Source: Trichococcus alkaliphilus (GTDB lineage Bacteria > Bacillota > Bacilli > Lactobacillales > Aerococcaceae). Taken from it: 64,000 nt of DNA. Where the stretch lies: contig NZ_PXZT01000004.1 in NCBI RefSeq assembly GCF_003008695.1, forward strand, positions 1-64,000, written 5' to 3'. Shown piece after piece: positions 42,188 to 49,558 of this stretch. Made by a program: the position numbers and the translations under genes. How positions within the stretch are numbered: the stretch's first letter is position 1; each line of letters opens with the position of its first letter. Under the pieces are notes generated by a model that did no database searches, was not told where the DNA came from, and saw only the letters and a list, made by a program, of their open reading frames with translations.

Positions 42188-43168
42188 ATGGATTATGTGA
42201 AATTCGGCAATACAGGGATGGATGTTTCAAGGATTTGTTTGGGAGCCATGGGATTCGGCGATCCGAACAGCGGCTTCCATAATTGGGTACTGGAAGAAGA
42301 AGAGAGCAGAAAAGTCATAAAAAGTGCGTTGGATTTGGGGATCAATTTCTTCGATACGGCAAACATCTACTCATACGGAGCCAGTGAAAGCATACTCGGG
42401 AAAGCCTTGAACGATTACGCCAACCGGGATGAAATCGTGGTGGCGACAAAAGTACATCAGAAGATGCGCCAGGCACCGAACGGAGGGGGCCTTTCCCGCA
42501 AAGCGATCCTGACTGAAATCGATCACAGTCTGGAAAGGTTGGGCATGGACTATGTTGACCTTTACATCATCCACCGGTGGGACTACAACACACCAATCGA
42601 GGAAACGATGGAAGCTTTGCATGATGTCGTGAAATCCGGCAAAGCCCGCTATATCGGCGCATCAGCCATGTTCGCGTGGCAATTCGCCAAAGCGCAATCT
42701 GTTGCCGAAAAAAACGGCCTGACAAAGTTTGTTTCGATGCAGAATCACCTGAATCTCTTATACCGGGAGGAAGAGCGGGAAATGCTGCCGTTGTGCACGG
42801 ATCAAAAGATTGCCGTAACGCCATACAGCCCGCTGGCTTCAGGGAGGCTCACCCGTGATTGGTCCGCCACTACGAAACGCTTCGAAATGGATCAGGTGGC
42901 GAAACATAAGTATGATACGACCGAAGTACAGGACCGCGTCATCGTGGAACGGGTTGCAGCGATTGCCGAAAAATATGGCGTCGAGAGAGTTCAGGTTGCT
43001 TTGGCTTGGCTGCTGCAGAAGGATCAAGTCGTTGCGCCGATCATCGGGGCAACAAAGGAAAGCCATCTGACCAGCGCCATTTCGGCTCTTGACTTCAAGC
43101 TTTCTGCGGAGGACATCCTTTCTCTGGAAGAACCATACATCCCTCATCATATAATGGGGCACAACTAA
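42188..43168 (+). CDS. Aldo-keto reductase (YajO-like)
   Basis: Second aldo-keto reductase, with stretches resembling E. coli YajO ('FAWQFAKAQ', 'FVSMQNHLNLLYREEEREM'). The tetrad is Asp/Tyr in 'FFDTANIYSYGASE', Lys in 'VVATKVHQKM' and His in 'LYIIHRWDY'. Length about 326; three consecutive ATGs occur at 42182, 42185 and 42188, and GGAGAG favours the last. It probably belongs to the transcript from promoter A. A terminator follows, shared with the convergent dehydrogenase gene. Confidence 0.92.
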   Translation: MDYVKFGNTGMDVSRICLGAMGFGDPNSGFHNWVLEEEESRKVIKSALDLGINFFDTANIYSYGASESILGKALNDYANRDEIVVATKVHQKMRQAPNGGGLSRKAILTEIDHSLERLGMDYVDLYIIHRWDYNTPIEETMEALHDVVKSGKARYIGASAMFAWQFAKAQSVAEKNGLTKFVSMQNHLNLLYREEEREMLPLCTDQKIAVTPYSPLASGRLTRDWSATTKRFEMDQVAKHKYDTTEVQDRVIVERVAAIAEKYGVERVQVALAWLLQKDQVVAPIIGATKESHLTSAISALDFKLSAEDILSLEEPYIPHHIMGHN

Positions 43169-43202
43169 AAAGCTCTTGTGCACAAATCTTTTAACAACAA
43201 AT

Positions 43203-43251
43203 AAGCCCGAATGGATCCCTGGCTGCAGGAATTCATTCGGGCTTTCTTTTT
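43203..43251. terminator. Terminator between the YajO-like gene and the SDR gene
   Basis: AAGCCCGAATG and CATTCGGGCTT enclose a 21-nt loop; TTTCTTTTT follows on the plus strand. The minus-strand tail is weaker. Confidence 0.8.
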
Positions 43252-43303
43252 CGTATCCTGATGAGTGTGCTGATCAGGGTTGCCTTAGTTCAGACTATAG
43301 GGA

Positions 43304-44137
43304 TTATTCCTTGTAGTCCGTTGAGGCGGCCAATTCTGTTTGCGTCCGGAAATTGGCTAAGCGGTTCTCAAGCGTAGAAATGGTGCTGGCCAGCGCTTGC
43401 GAGCCGAGGACCATGCGAAGCGGCGCGGGTGTGATATCCACGCTTTCAATGATCCGTTTTGCCATCTCCGCAGGATTTCCGGGAGCCAGTACCTTTGTTG
43501 AATCAAGCATCGCAAGAAAGCTGTGCGCCGGGTTGCCATCGTATTCAGGCATCAGGTCAGCCACTTGTGCGCTTCCGTAGCGGAATTCGGTCCGTGCGCC
43601 GCCTGGCTCTACAATGGTCACGCCGATATTAAAGGGTTCCACTTCCTGGGCGACAGATTCGCAGAAGCCTTCGATCCCGAATTTCGTGGCATGGTACATG
43701 GAATTGCCCGGGAAAGCGACTTGTCCGCCATAGGAAGATATTTGGATGATGCGGCCGTGACCTTGTTTTCGTAAGAACGGAAGCGCGGAACGGATCATCT
43801 GGATGGAGCCAGTCAAATTGGTCGCGATGATGAGATCCACTTGCTCGTCGCTCAACTCTTCTGCAGCACCGAACAGGCCATAGCCAGCATTATTGATGAT
43901 GACATCGATTTCTCCGTGTTTTTCAAAAGATTCCTTGACAACTTGATGTACAGTGGGCGTATCGGTTACATCAAGGATCTGGCAATCGAACAGCGTCGGG
44001 TACTCCGCAATCAAATCAGAAATTTTGGCTTTATTGCGCACCGTTCCGATCACCGTATCGCCTTTATCCAACAACTGTTTGGTCAGTTCGTAGCCAAAAC
44101 CACTGCTCACACCTGTAATCATCCATGTTTTGCTCAT
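43304..44137 (-). CDS. Short-chain dehydrogenase/reductase
   Basis: Classical SDR oxidoreductase of about 277 residues. The nucleotide-binding motif 'MITGVSSGFGYELTKQLL', 'INNAGYGLFGAAEE', catalytic Ser in 'IQISSYGGQ' and YxxxK in 'YHATKFGIEG' are all present. The 'VTIVEPGGARTEF' motif resembles SDRs often annotated as ketoreductases or retinol-dehydrogenase-like; the substrate is unknown. ATG at 44137 (or 44140) follows GGAGG; an upstream ATG at 44152 lies before that site. It is read leftward from MerR-type promoter B, so it belongs to the same putative regulon as its neighbours. Confidence 0.9.
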   Translation of the reverse strand: MSKTWMITGVSSGFGYELTKQLLDKGDTVIGTVRNKAKISDLIAEYPTLFDCQILDVTDTPTVHQVVKESFEKHGEIDVIINNAGYGLFGAAEELSDEQVDLIIATNLTGSIQMIRSALPFLRKQGHGRIIQISSYGGQVAFPGNSMYHATKFGIEGFCESVAQEVEPFNIGVTIVEPGGARTEFRYGSAQVADLMPEYDGNPAHSFLAMLDSTKVLAPGNPAEMAKRIIESVDITPAPLRMVLGSQALASTISTLENRLANFRTQTELAASTDYKE

Positions 44138-44167
44138 CATTATTGCCTCCATTTCATTTCTATTCAG

Positions 44168-44198
44168 ACTATAGCTCTTGGAGTGGACTCCAAGTCAA
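44168..44198 (-). promoter_or_regulatory. MerR-type promoter B (SDR gene)
   Basis: On the minus strand TTGACT (44198-44193) and TATAGT (44173-44168) are 19 bases apart. The perfect dyad CTTGGAGTCCACTCCAAG (44177-44194) fills the spacer. Confidence 0.87.
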
Positions 44199-44324
44199 GC
44201 GATTTGTTTATTAAAAAATAATGCAGTACGTTTGATGGATTAATTTAATTATACATTTACATTACTGGATTAACCATTCAAAGGCTGGATTCAACATCCG
44301 GAAAATAAAGATGTCCGTTCATGC

Positions 44325-44355
44325 TTGACTTGGAGTGAACTCCAAGTGATACCAT
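44325..44355 (+). promoter_or_regulatory. MerR-type promoter C (NAD(P)-binding reductase gene)
   Basis: TTGACT (44325-44330) and TACCAT (44350-44355) are 19 bases apart, with the perfect dyad CTTGGAGTGAACTCCAAG (44329-44346) between. It drives rightward transcription, divergent from promoter B about 130 bases away. Confidence 0.85.
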
Positions 44356-44388
44356 ACTCCTATCAACTAGAAATTTGAGGTGGAAATG

Positions 44389-44997
44389 ATGAATAAAATA
44401 GTGATTATCGGCGCAACCGGCTCAGTCGGTCGCGTGGCAAGACAACGGTTCCTTGAAAAAACAAATGATGAACTGACGCTTTTTTCGCGACGACCGGAAA
44501 GACTCAAGCCGATTGATTCAACGAGAGAAGTTGCCGTTTCAGGCGATGTAATGAACGCAGCCGACCTGGACAAGGTCATCTCTGGACAGGATGTAGTGTT
44601 TGCATCTTTGACAGGGAACTTAGGGGAAATGGCCAAAGCGATTGTCGAATCGATGAAACGCGTTGGAGTCAACCGTTTGATTTTTATCACTTCGATGGGT
44701 ATCTATAACGAAATTACGGCTTCCGTAGGCTCTTCCGGCAATCTTCGCTCCAATCCGGTTTTGCAGACCTACCGTGATGCGGCGAACGTCATTGAAGCAT
44801 CCAATCTGGATTATACGATCATCCGTCCAGGCTGGTTCGACAGCAGCAACGATACCGATTATGAAATTACCGTCAAGGGTGAGCCATTCGGCGGACATGA
44901 CGTATCCAGGAAAAGCATCGCGGATCTTGTCGTTCGTCTTGCTGCCGATCCTACCCTTTATGTCCGTGAAAGTGTCGGCATCAATCGTCCGGAATGA
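44389..44997 (+). CDS. NAD(P)H-binding atypical SDR (NmrA-like) reductase
   Basis: Single-domain Rossmann protein of 202 residues with 'IVIIGATGSVGRVARQRF' (GxxGxxG) and 'TIIRPGWFDSS'. It lacks the classical YxxxK pair in the usual place, so it belongs with NmrA-like or YwnB/YhfK-type atypical SDRs; these may be reductases or redox sensors. ATG at 44389 is preferred to 44386 and GTG 44380 because GAGGTG is six bases upstream. It is controlled by promoter C and followed after 42 bases by a broken aldo-keto reductase gene, probably once its operon partner. Confidence 0.85.
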   Translation: MNKIVIIGATGSVGRVARQRFLEKTNDELTLFSRRPERLKPIDSTREVAVSGDVMNAADLDKVISGQDVVFASLTGNLGEMAKAIVESMKRVGVNRLIFITSMGIYNEITASVGSSGNLRSNPVLQTYRDAANVIEASNLDYTIIRPGWFDSSNDTDYEITVKGEPFGGHDVSRKSIADLVVRLAADPTLYVRESVGINRPE

Positions 44998-45039
44998 TCA
45001 ATTAGATCCATTATGCCAACAATGAGAGGATGACAAATA

Positions 45040-45478
45040 ATGAACTATACATCAGTTGGCAGAACAGGCATCAAAGTTTCTGAATTGTGTTTCGGTGCCA
45101 TGTCTTTTGGCGGCGACGCAGATGAAATACGGATCGGCTAAAAAACCGGATTCCGGCCGTCTCGTCGATAGCGAACTGAATCGTTTGCGTTATCAAAATG
45201 ACCTGGAACTTGCGGATCGCTTTGCGGCCTTTGCCAAAAAATTGGGCGTCAGTCCGGCAACATTGGCGGTGGCTTGGGCAAAAAGCCATCCAGCCGTAAC
45301 CGCCCCGATCATCGGTGCCCGGAATCTGGCCCAATTGGAGGACTCCTTGGCGGCAGCCGATTTTGAGATGACGCCCGATTTGCGTGCAGAAATCAGTTCG
45401 CTTGCTCTGGCCCCGGAACCGGCATCAGGGCGTTCAGAAGAAAAAACGCTCGGCCAGTTCGGCGTGTGGAAAAAATAA
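45040..45478 (+). pseudogene. Aldo-keto reductase remnant with internal deletion
   Basis: The ATG at 45040 with GAGAGGA upstream opens a normal aldo-keto reductase N-terminus ('[19 protein letters not shown]', on to '[10 protein letters not shown]'), which stops at 45139. From about 45122, in another frame, the C-terminal end of such a protein resumes ('[14 protein letters not shown]' through 'VAWAKSHPAVTAPIIGARN' to 'LGQFGVWKK' at 45478). The middle of the barrel, roughly 200 residues with the Tyr, Lys and His of the active site, is missing, and the junction shifts the frame. The most likely cause is an internal deletion. Neither fragment could be an active enzyme. Confidence 0.85.
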
Positions 45479-45542
45479 ATGCAGTAGTTATTTCAATATA
45501 GTGCAGATAATTTTGGTTCGATAAAATATTTTCAGAAAACAC

Positions 45543-45573
45543 TTGCCTTAATGTGCACTTTAAGTGTTACCCT
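45543..45573 (+). promoter_or_regulatory. MerR-type promoter D (zinc alcohol dehydrogenase gene)
   Basis: TTGCCT (45543-45548) and TACCCT (45568-45573) are 19 bases apart. The dyad CTTAATGTGCACTTTAAG (45547-45564, one mismatch) fills the spacer. Its arms are CTTAAAGT-like rather than the CTTGGAGT of sites A-C, closer to the AdhR-type site of Bacillus, so a different MerR protein may act here. Confidence 0.75.
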
Positions 45574-45620
45574 TGGTTTATGCAAGCGCAAGTGACTCAC
45601 AAGAAAAGGTGGAGAAACAA

Positions 45621-46655
45621 ATGAAAGCAAACATAATGTACGCGGCAGGCGATGTGCGCGTGGAAGAAATTCCAGTACCTGAAATACAGAAACCTACGGA
45701 CGTTATCCTGAAAGTAGTGGCTGCCTGCATCTGCGGCAGTGACTTGCATCCATACCACAAAATGCATGCGCACGAGCACGGTGAAGGCGAAGCAATGGGG
45801 CATGAGGTGCTCGGAAGGATCGATGCAATGGGTTCTGAAGTTTCAGGATTCAAAAAAGGCGATTTGGTCGTTGTTCCTTTCGCATACGGCGACAACACTT
45901 GTCCGTTTTGTAAAGAAGGCTTGATGACATCTTGTGTAAACGGCGGCTTCATGACCGGTTGCCAAGCGGAATACGGCCGGGTGCCTCAAGCGCAAGGCAG
46001 CATGTTCAAATTACCCGACGACATTGACGAAAATTCGCCTTTGTTGCCTTCGTTGTTGACTTTGTCCGATGTATACGGAACCGGTTATCATGCGGCCATC
46101 ATGGGCGGCGTTAACGAGAATACGACGGTGACGGTCATCGGAGACGGTGCTGTAGGCCTTCTGGCTGTCCTTTCGGCGAAGAAACTTGGTGCCAAAAAAA
46201 TCATCTTGATGGGTCGCCACAAAGATCGTACCGATCTTGGGATTGCCTTCGGCGCAACGGATGTCATCGCTGAACGAGGCGAGGAGGGGATCGCGAAGGT
46301 CAAGGAATTGACTAACGGAGAAGGCACGCATGTCGTACTAGAGTGCGTCGGCCTGATGCCCGCTTACGAGATGAGTCTTGGTGCTGTCCGAGCCGGCGGA
46401 GTCATCAGCCGTGTCGGTGTTCCCCAGTATGTCGAAGCCCCAGTCGGATTTGCAAGTCTTTTCGGCCGCAACATTACGTTGACCGGAGGACCGGCACCAA
46501 CGCGTGCCTACATGAAAGAACTTTTGCCCGATATACTTGACGGCACGCTCGAACCTGGCCGTGTCTTCGACGTGACAGTCGACCTGGACGGTGTTCCTGA
46601 TGGCTACAGAGCCATGGACAATCGCGAAGCGTTGAAAGTGTTGATCAGACCTTAA
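45621..46655 (+). CDS. Zinc-dependent alcohol dehydrogenase family protein
   Basis: Medium-chain dehydrogenase of 344 residues that would interconvert alcohols and aldehydes with NAD(P). The catalytic zinc ligands are in 'ACICGSDLHPYH' (Cys) and 'MGHEVLGRID' (His-Glu). The structural zinc loop reads 'GDNTCPFCKEGLMTSC', with three of the usual four Cys; an Asp stands in the first position, as in one known subgroup. The Rossmann motif is 'VIGDGAVGLLA'. ATG at 45621 follows GGTGGAG; the longer frame to 45564 would include the promoter and is rejected. It is controlled by promoter D and is the last gene of the putative carbonyl-stress cluster. Confidence 0.92.
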   Translation: MKANIMYAAGDVRVEEIPVPEIQKPTDVILKVVAACICGSDLHPYHKMHAHEHGEGEAMGHEVLGRIDAMGSEVSGFKKGDLVVVPFAYGDNTCPFCKEGLMTSCVNGGFMTGCQAEYGRVPQAQGSMFKLPDDIDENSPLLPSLLTLSDVYGTGYHAAIMGGVNENTTVTVIGDGAVGLLAVLSAKKLGAKKIILMGRHKDRTDLGIAFGATDVIAERGEEGIAKVKELTNGEGTHVVLECVGLMPAYEMSLGAVRAGGVISRVGVPQYVEAPVGFASLFGRNITLTGGPAPTRAYMKELLPDILDGTLEPGRVFDVTVDLDGVPDGYRAMDNREALKVLIRP

Positions 46656-46697
46656 CCAACAGCTTTACCACCGCAAAGAGGGTATCCTAAATAAAAA

Positions 46698-46757
46698 ATA
46701 AAAGCAGTCCGAACGACCCCGCATCAGCGAGGGCGGTCGGACTGCTTTTATTTATTT
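46698..46757. terminator. Bidirectional terminator between the alcohol dehydrogenase and THUMP methyltransferase genes
   Basis: AAAAGCAGTCCGA and TCGGACTGCTTTT with an inner CGACCCC/GGGCGGTC segment form a long stem, flanked by A- and T-rich runs on both strands. Confidence 0.92.
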
Positions 46758-46764
46758 AAAAAAA

Positions 46765-47937
46765 TTATTTTTCTTTGGTTTCCCTGGCGTCATGCTCTTT
46801 TTTGATTCTTGGCGGGCGCGTTCCCCAATATTGGAAGAAATCGGTACGCAATCTTCCGTTGTAGAGTTTGCGTTTTTTGGTGGCTCTTTCGCCGTAGAAT
46901 TCTTCGAAAAGCAATTCGCTCGTCAGGATGTATTTGCTCCATGTCTTCAATGGACGGAAAACTTGGCCCATCTCTTTGTAGAGTATCTCGATCTCTTCCT
47001 GATCGGAAAGACGCTCACCGTACGGCGGGTTGCAGACGATCGTTCCGTATTCCTTGGTAGTCGTGAAGTCGGCCAAAGCCAACTGTTTGAAAGTGACATA
47101 ATCGGCAACGCCTGCTTTTTCGGCATTGCTCTTCGCGATGGCGATGACATGCGGATCGATGTCCGAACCGCCGATATCCAACTTCACATCGAAATTGGCG
47201 GCAGCTTTTGCTTCATTGCGGATGCGATCCCATAATCCTTCTTCAAAAATGTTCCATTCTTCGGAAGGGAATGAGCGCTTCAATCCAGGAGCGATATTCA
47301 GGCCAATCAGAGCCGCTTCGATCGGAATCGTGCCGGAACCGCAAGTCGGGTCATAGAAGGGACGGTCAGGGAACCAATTGGTCAACATCACTAAAGCGGC
47401 TGCCATATTTTCCTTCAATGGTGCGCCGCCTTTTTCGGAACGGTAACCGCGTTTGAAAAGGCTGGAACCGCTCGTATCGATCGTCAGGATCACTTCATCC
47501 TTGTTGATGGCCACTTCGATCGGATAGAGTGCGCCGGATTCAGGCAAACGGGTACGGCGGTGGTAGTATTCGCTCAGACGATTGACGATGGCCTTTTTGA
47601 CGATCGCTTGGCAATCGGGCACGCTGTACAGAGTCGATTTTTGTGATTTGCCGGAAACAGGGAATTCCGCATCCATCGGTAGGATTTGTTCCCATGGCAA
47701 AGCTTTCGTTTGTTCGAAAAGATCATCGAAAGTTTTTGCTTCGAATTTGCCGAATACGATTTTGATGCGGTCAGCGGTGCGCAGCCACAGGTTGGTGGTG
47801 ATGATGTCCGCTTCCGTACCGGAGAAGTAGGCTTTGCCGTTCTCGACCTGGACATTGTAGCCCATTTTTTTCAGCTCATTGCCGGTGATGGCTTCGATGC
47901 CGCTTGCGGCCGTAGCCATTAATTGATATGTTTTCAT
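46765..47937 (-). CDS. THUMP-domain class I SAM-dependent RNA methyltransferase
   Basis: RNA N2-guanine-type methyltransferase of the RlmL N-terminal half/YpsC group, probably acting on 23S rRNA. An N-terminal ferredoxin-like and THUMP region (about 1-160) precedes the Rossmann domain, which has 'DPTCGSGTIPIEAALIG', 'GGSDIDPHVIAIAKSNAEKA' and the catalytic 'CNPPYGERL' (NPPY). Length 390. AAGGAG precedes the ATG. It sits downstream of rnpB and gpsB on the same strand, a conserved order in Firmicutes. Confidence 0.94.
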   Translation of the reverse strand: MKTYQLMATAASGIEAITGNELKKMGYNVQVENGKAYFSGTEADIITTNLWLRTADRIKIVFGKFEAKTFDDLFEQTKALPWEQILPMDAEFPVSGKSQKSTLYSVPDCQAIVKKAIVNRLSEYYHRRTRLPESGALYPIEVAINKDEVILTIDTSGSSLFKRGYRSEKGGAPLKENMAAALVMLTNWFPDRPFYDPTCGSGTIPIEAALIGLNIAPGLKRSFPSEEWNIFEEGLWDRIRNEAKAAANFDVKLDIGGSDIDPHVIAIAKSNAEKAGVADYVTFKQLALADFTTTKEYGTIVCNPPYGERLSDQEEIEILYKEMGQVFRPLKTWSKYILTSELLFEEFYGERATKKRKLYNGRLRTDFFQYWGTRPPRIKKEHDARETKEK

Positions 47938-47985
47938 TTAGTGCTCCTTATTGTTTTGCCTTAGAAATTGCCGGATAATGCAACG

Positions 47986-48015
47986 AAAAATGGGACAAAA
48001 ATTAGCTTGTCCCAT
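47986..48015 (-). terminator. Terminator between rnpB and the methyltransferase gene
   Basis: ATGGGACAA and TTGTCCCAT form a perfect 9-bp stem; on the minus strand it is followed by five T. It would stop transcripts coming through rnpB. Confidence 0.75.
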
Positions 48016-48052
48016 CCTCGATCGTATTCATTTTGAAGAAAAAAAAGCCTGA

Positions 48053-48433
48053 TTTGTAAATTTCTGTAAGCCATGTTCTGTCGCGCCATCGGAGCCAGGC
48101 CTCTGATGGCGGAGGTAATTATCTATCTGCATTTCTGCCTCTTTCCCTCGTTCATTTCCTTGGAAAGAGTGCCCCTACCAAAGTTTGGGTTGCTCGCTCG
48201 AGGGGTTTACCGCGTTCCACCAGAAAGGTTTCCCCGTCTGCTTCGTCACTGTGGCACTTTCAAGAATACTCAGGCATAGGCAGAGCCCTTAGCCTTTTTT
48301 TCTGCCGTCAATCTAACGATTGCCTTAGCTTATTGTTTCGCTAAGCACGAACACTACAAGCATCTCAGCTTGTGCGAGCATGGACTTTCCTCAGCCTCCA
48401 TGAAGGAGACCGCAATTACCCGAAATTTACAAA
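48053..48433 (-). ncRNA. rnpB: RNase P RNA (class B, Firmicutes type)
   Basis: Catalytic RNA of RNase P, which matures tRNA 5' ends. On the minus strand the conserved 5' core GAGGAAAGTCCATGCTCGCA and the 3' core ACAGAACATGGCTTACAG (the two halves of P4) are present. The ends pair as a perfect 12-bp P1 helix (TTTGTAAATTTC / GAAATTTACAAA), and a T-run follows shortly after. The total of about 381 nt fits class B. It starts about 14 bases after the gpsB stop codon. No strong promoter is visible between them, so it may be processed from a gpsB transcript or use a promoter inside gpsB. Confidence 0.95.
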
Positions 48434-48446
48434 TGTTTTTTTGATG

Positions 48447-48788
48447 CTAGTTTGCTTCTTCGTTGGTTTCATCCAGTTTTGAACCGAATACATGTTTCTC
48501 CAAGTTGGAAAGGCGTTTCAGAATATCAAAATTCGTTACACCGCTGCCGACTGATGATGCATTCGATTGGGTCGGCTTAGCTAAAACTGCTTGCTTCGTC
48601 AACTCATCCACACGGCTCATCAAACGTTCATTTTCGCTTTGAAGATAAGAAAGGTCTTTTTGATAAGATTCATAATCTCTTATGATCATATCCAGATATT
48701 CATCGACTTCTGCAACATTATAGCCTCTCATAGCGCTTTTGAATTCTTTTTGCAGAATATCTTTGGTTGTTAGATTTTTATCTGCCAT
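48447..48788 (-). CDS. gpsB: Cell division protein GpsB
   Basis: DivIVA-like cytoplasmic protein that couples septal and lateral wall synthesis by binding penicillin-binding proteins. The N-terminal domain 'LTTKDILQKEFKSAMRGYN' with 'VAEVDEYLDMIIRDYE' is diagnostic; a coiled coil and Asn/Ser-rich linker lead to the short C-terminal trimerising helix ('DILKRLSNLEKHVFG'). Length 113. An extended -10 element lies upstream at 48826-48834. Confidence 0.95.
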   Translation of the reverse strand: MADKNLTTKDILQKEFKSAMRGYNVAEVDEYLDMIIRDYESYQKDLSYLQSENERLMSRVDELTKQAVLAKPTQSNASSVGSGVTNFDILKRLSNLEKHVFGSKLDETNEEAN

Positions 48789-48825
48789 ATTTGCACACCT
48801 CGTTAGTTGTCCTTGTTACCTAAAC

Positions 48826-48834
48826 AGTATAGCA
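48826..48834 (-). promoter_or_regulatory. Extended -10 promoter of gpsB
   Basis: On the minus strand TGCTATACT forms an extended -10 element about 40 bases before the gpsB start. Confidence 0.6.
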
Positions 48835-48958
48835 TAAAATCGCAATATTAATAAGCAAATATTCTAATCAACATCATATCAGGCTTTTCGCATAAACTCA
48901 ACCTAATTTTTTATTGTCCCCCCCCGGCGTTCAGGAAAGACCTAAGTGATCGGAAAGC

Positions 48959-49333
48959 CTAATAGGGCATGGCTCCTTGAAAATTGATGATGATATAGTG
49001 CTTGTTTCCGGAGTTGGTTGTCGTGATGGATAAATTTTCATTAAGAACAGGCTGCTTCCCGAATATTTCCAACAGAAAACTCTTGAAGACTTTATCCGTT
49101 TTGGATTGCAGGACCTCTTTGAAGAGTTCGCTTTTTGTGGCCGGATCGATGCCATCTTCGAAAATGATTTTTTCATCTGCTGTAAGGTAATCATCTTCCA
49201 ACACTATTTCAGCCCTTCGGCCGAATGGAATCTGGATTTTCAAGCTTTCTTTGTATTCTGTTTTCTGGTAATCACGGGCGATGCGCGTCACTAAGTAATC
49301 GATGGATTGTCTGATCTCTGATTGTTCTGTCAT
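48959..49333 (-). CDS. Protein of unknown function upstream of gpsB
   Basis: A 124-residue soluble protein without membrane segments or cysteines, with alternating helices and strands ('KIQIPFGRRAEIVLEDD', 'KHYIIINFQGAMPY'). I do not recognise its family. The ATG at 49333 is preceded by GGAGGG; an upstream TTG at 49348 overlaps that site and is rejected. It is divergent from the DUF3013 gene. In other Firmicutes the gene before gpsB is often ypsA (DUF1273), which this is not: it is shorter and lacks any similarity I can see. Confidence 0.72.
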   Translation of the reverse strand: MTEQSEIRQSIDYLVTRIARDYQKTEYKESLKIQIPFGRRAEIVLEDDYLTADEKIIFEDGIDPATKSELFKEVLQSKTDKVFKSFLLEIFGKQPVLNENLSITTTNSGNKHYIIINFQGAMPY

Positions 49334-49474
49334 GAAATATCCCTCCAACTTTTTTCCTGACCTAAATATATCACAAACCGCCCCTTTTATAAATCGTTCC
49401 CTGCACGTCGCGTGCCGTTTTTTGGTAAATGACCAGCTGATGCATAGCCCGGAATATATCTTTTCCCCGTTTTT

Positions 49475-49483
49475 TGCTACAAT
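49475..49483 (+). promoter_or_regulatory. Extended -10 promoter of the DUF3013-prmA operon
   Basis: TGCTACAAT, an extended -10 element, lies 75 bases upstream of the DUF3013 start. Confidence 0.5.
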
Positions 49484-49558
49484 GGATTGAGAGCTTCATC
49501 CCGAGGCGGTACGCAGCCATTAAGGCACTGCCGAAACGAAGATACGAGGAGGAAGAAA

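Noticed and set aside
48073-48279. 68-codon open frame on the plus strand
   Set aside because: It is antisense to the RNase P RNA, which explains the conserved sequence there.
48916-48927. Run of eight C as a phase-variable tract
   Set aside because: It lies between two genes and outside any promoter or coding frame that I can see; a change in length would have no obvious effect.
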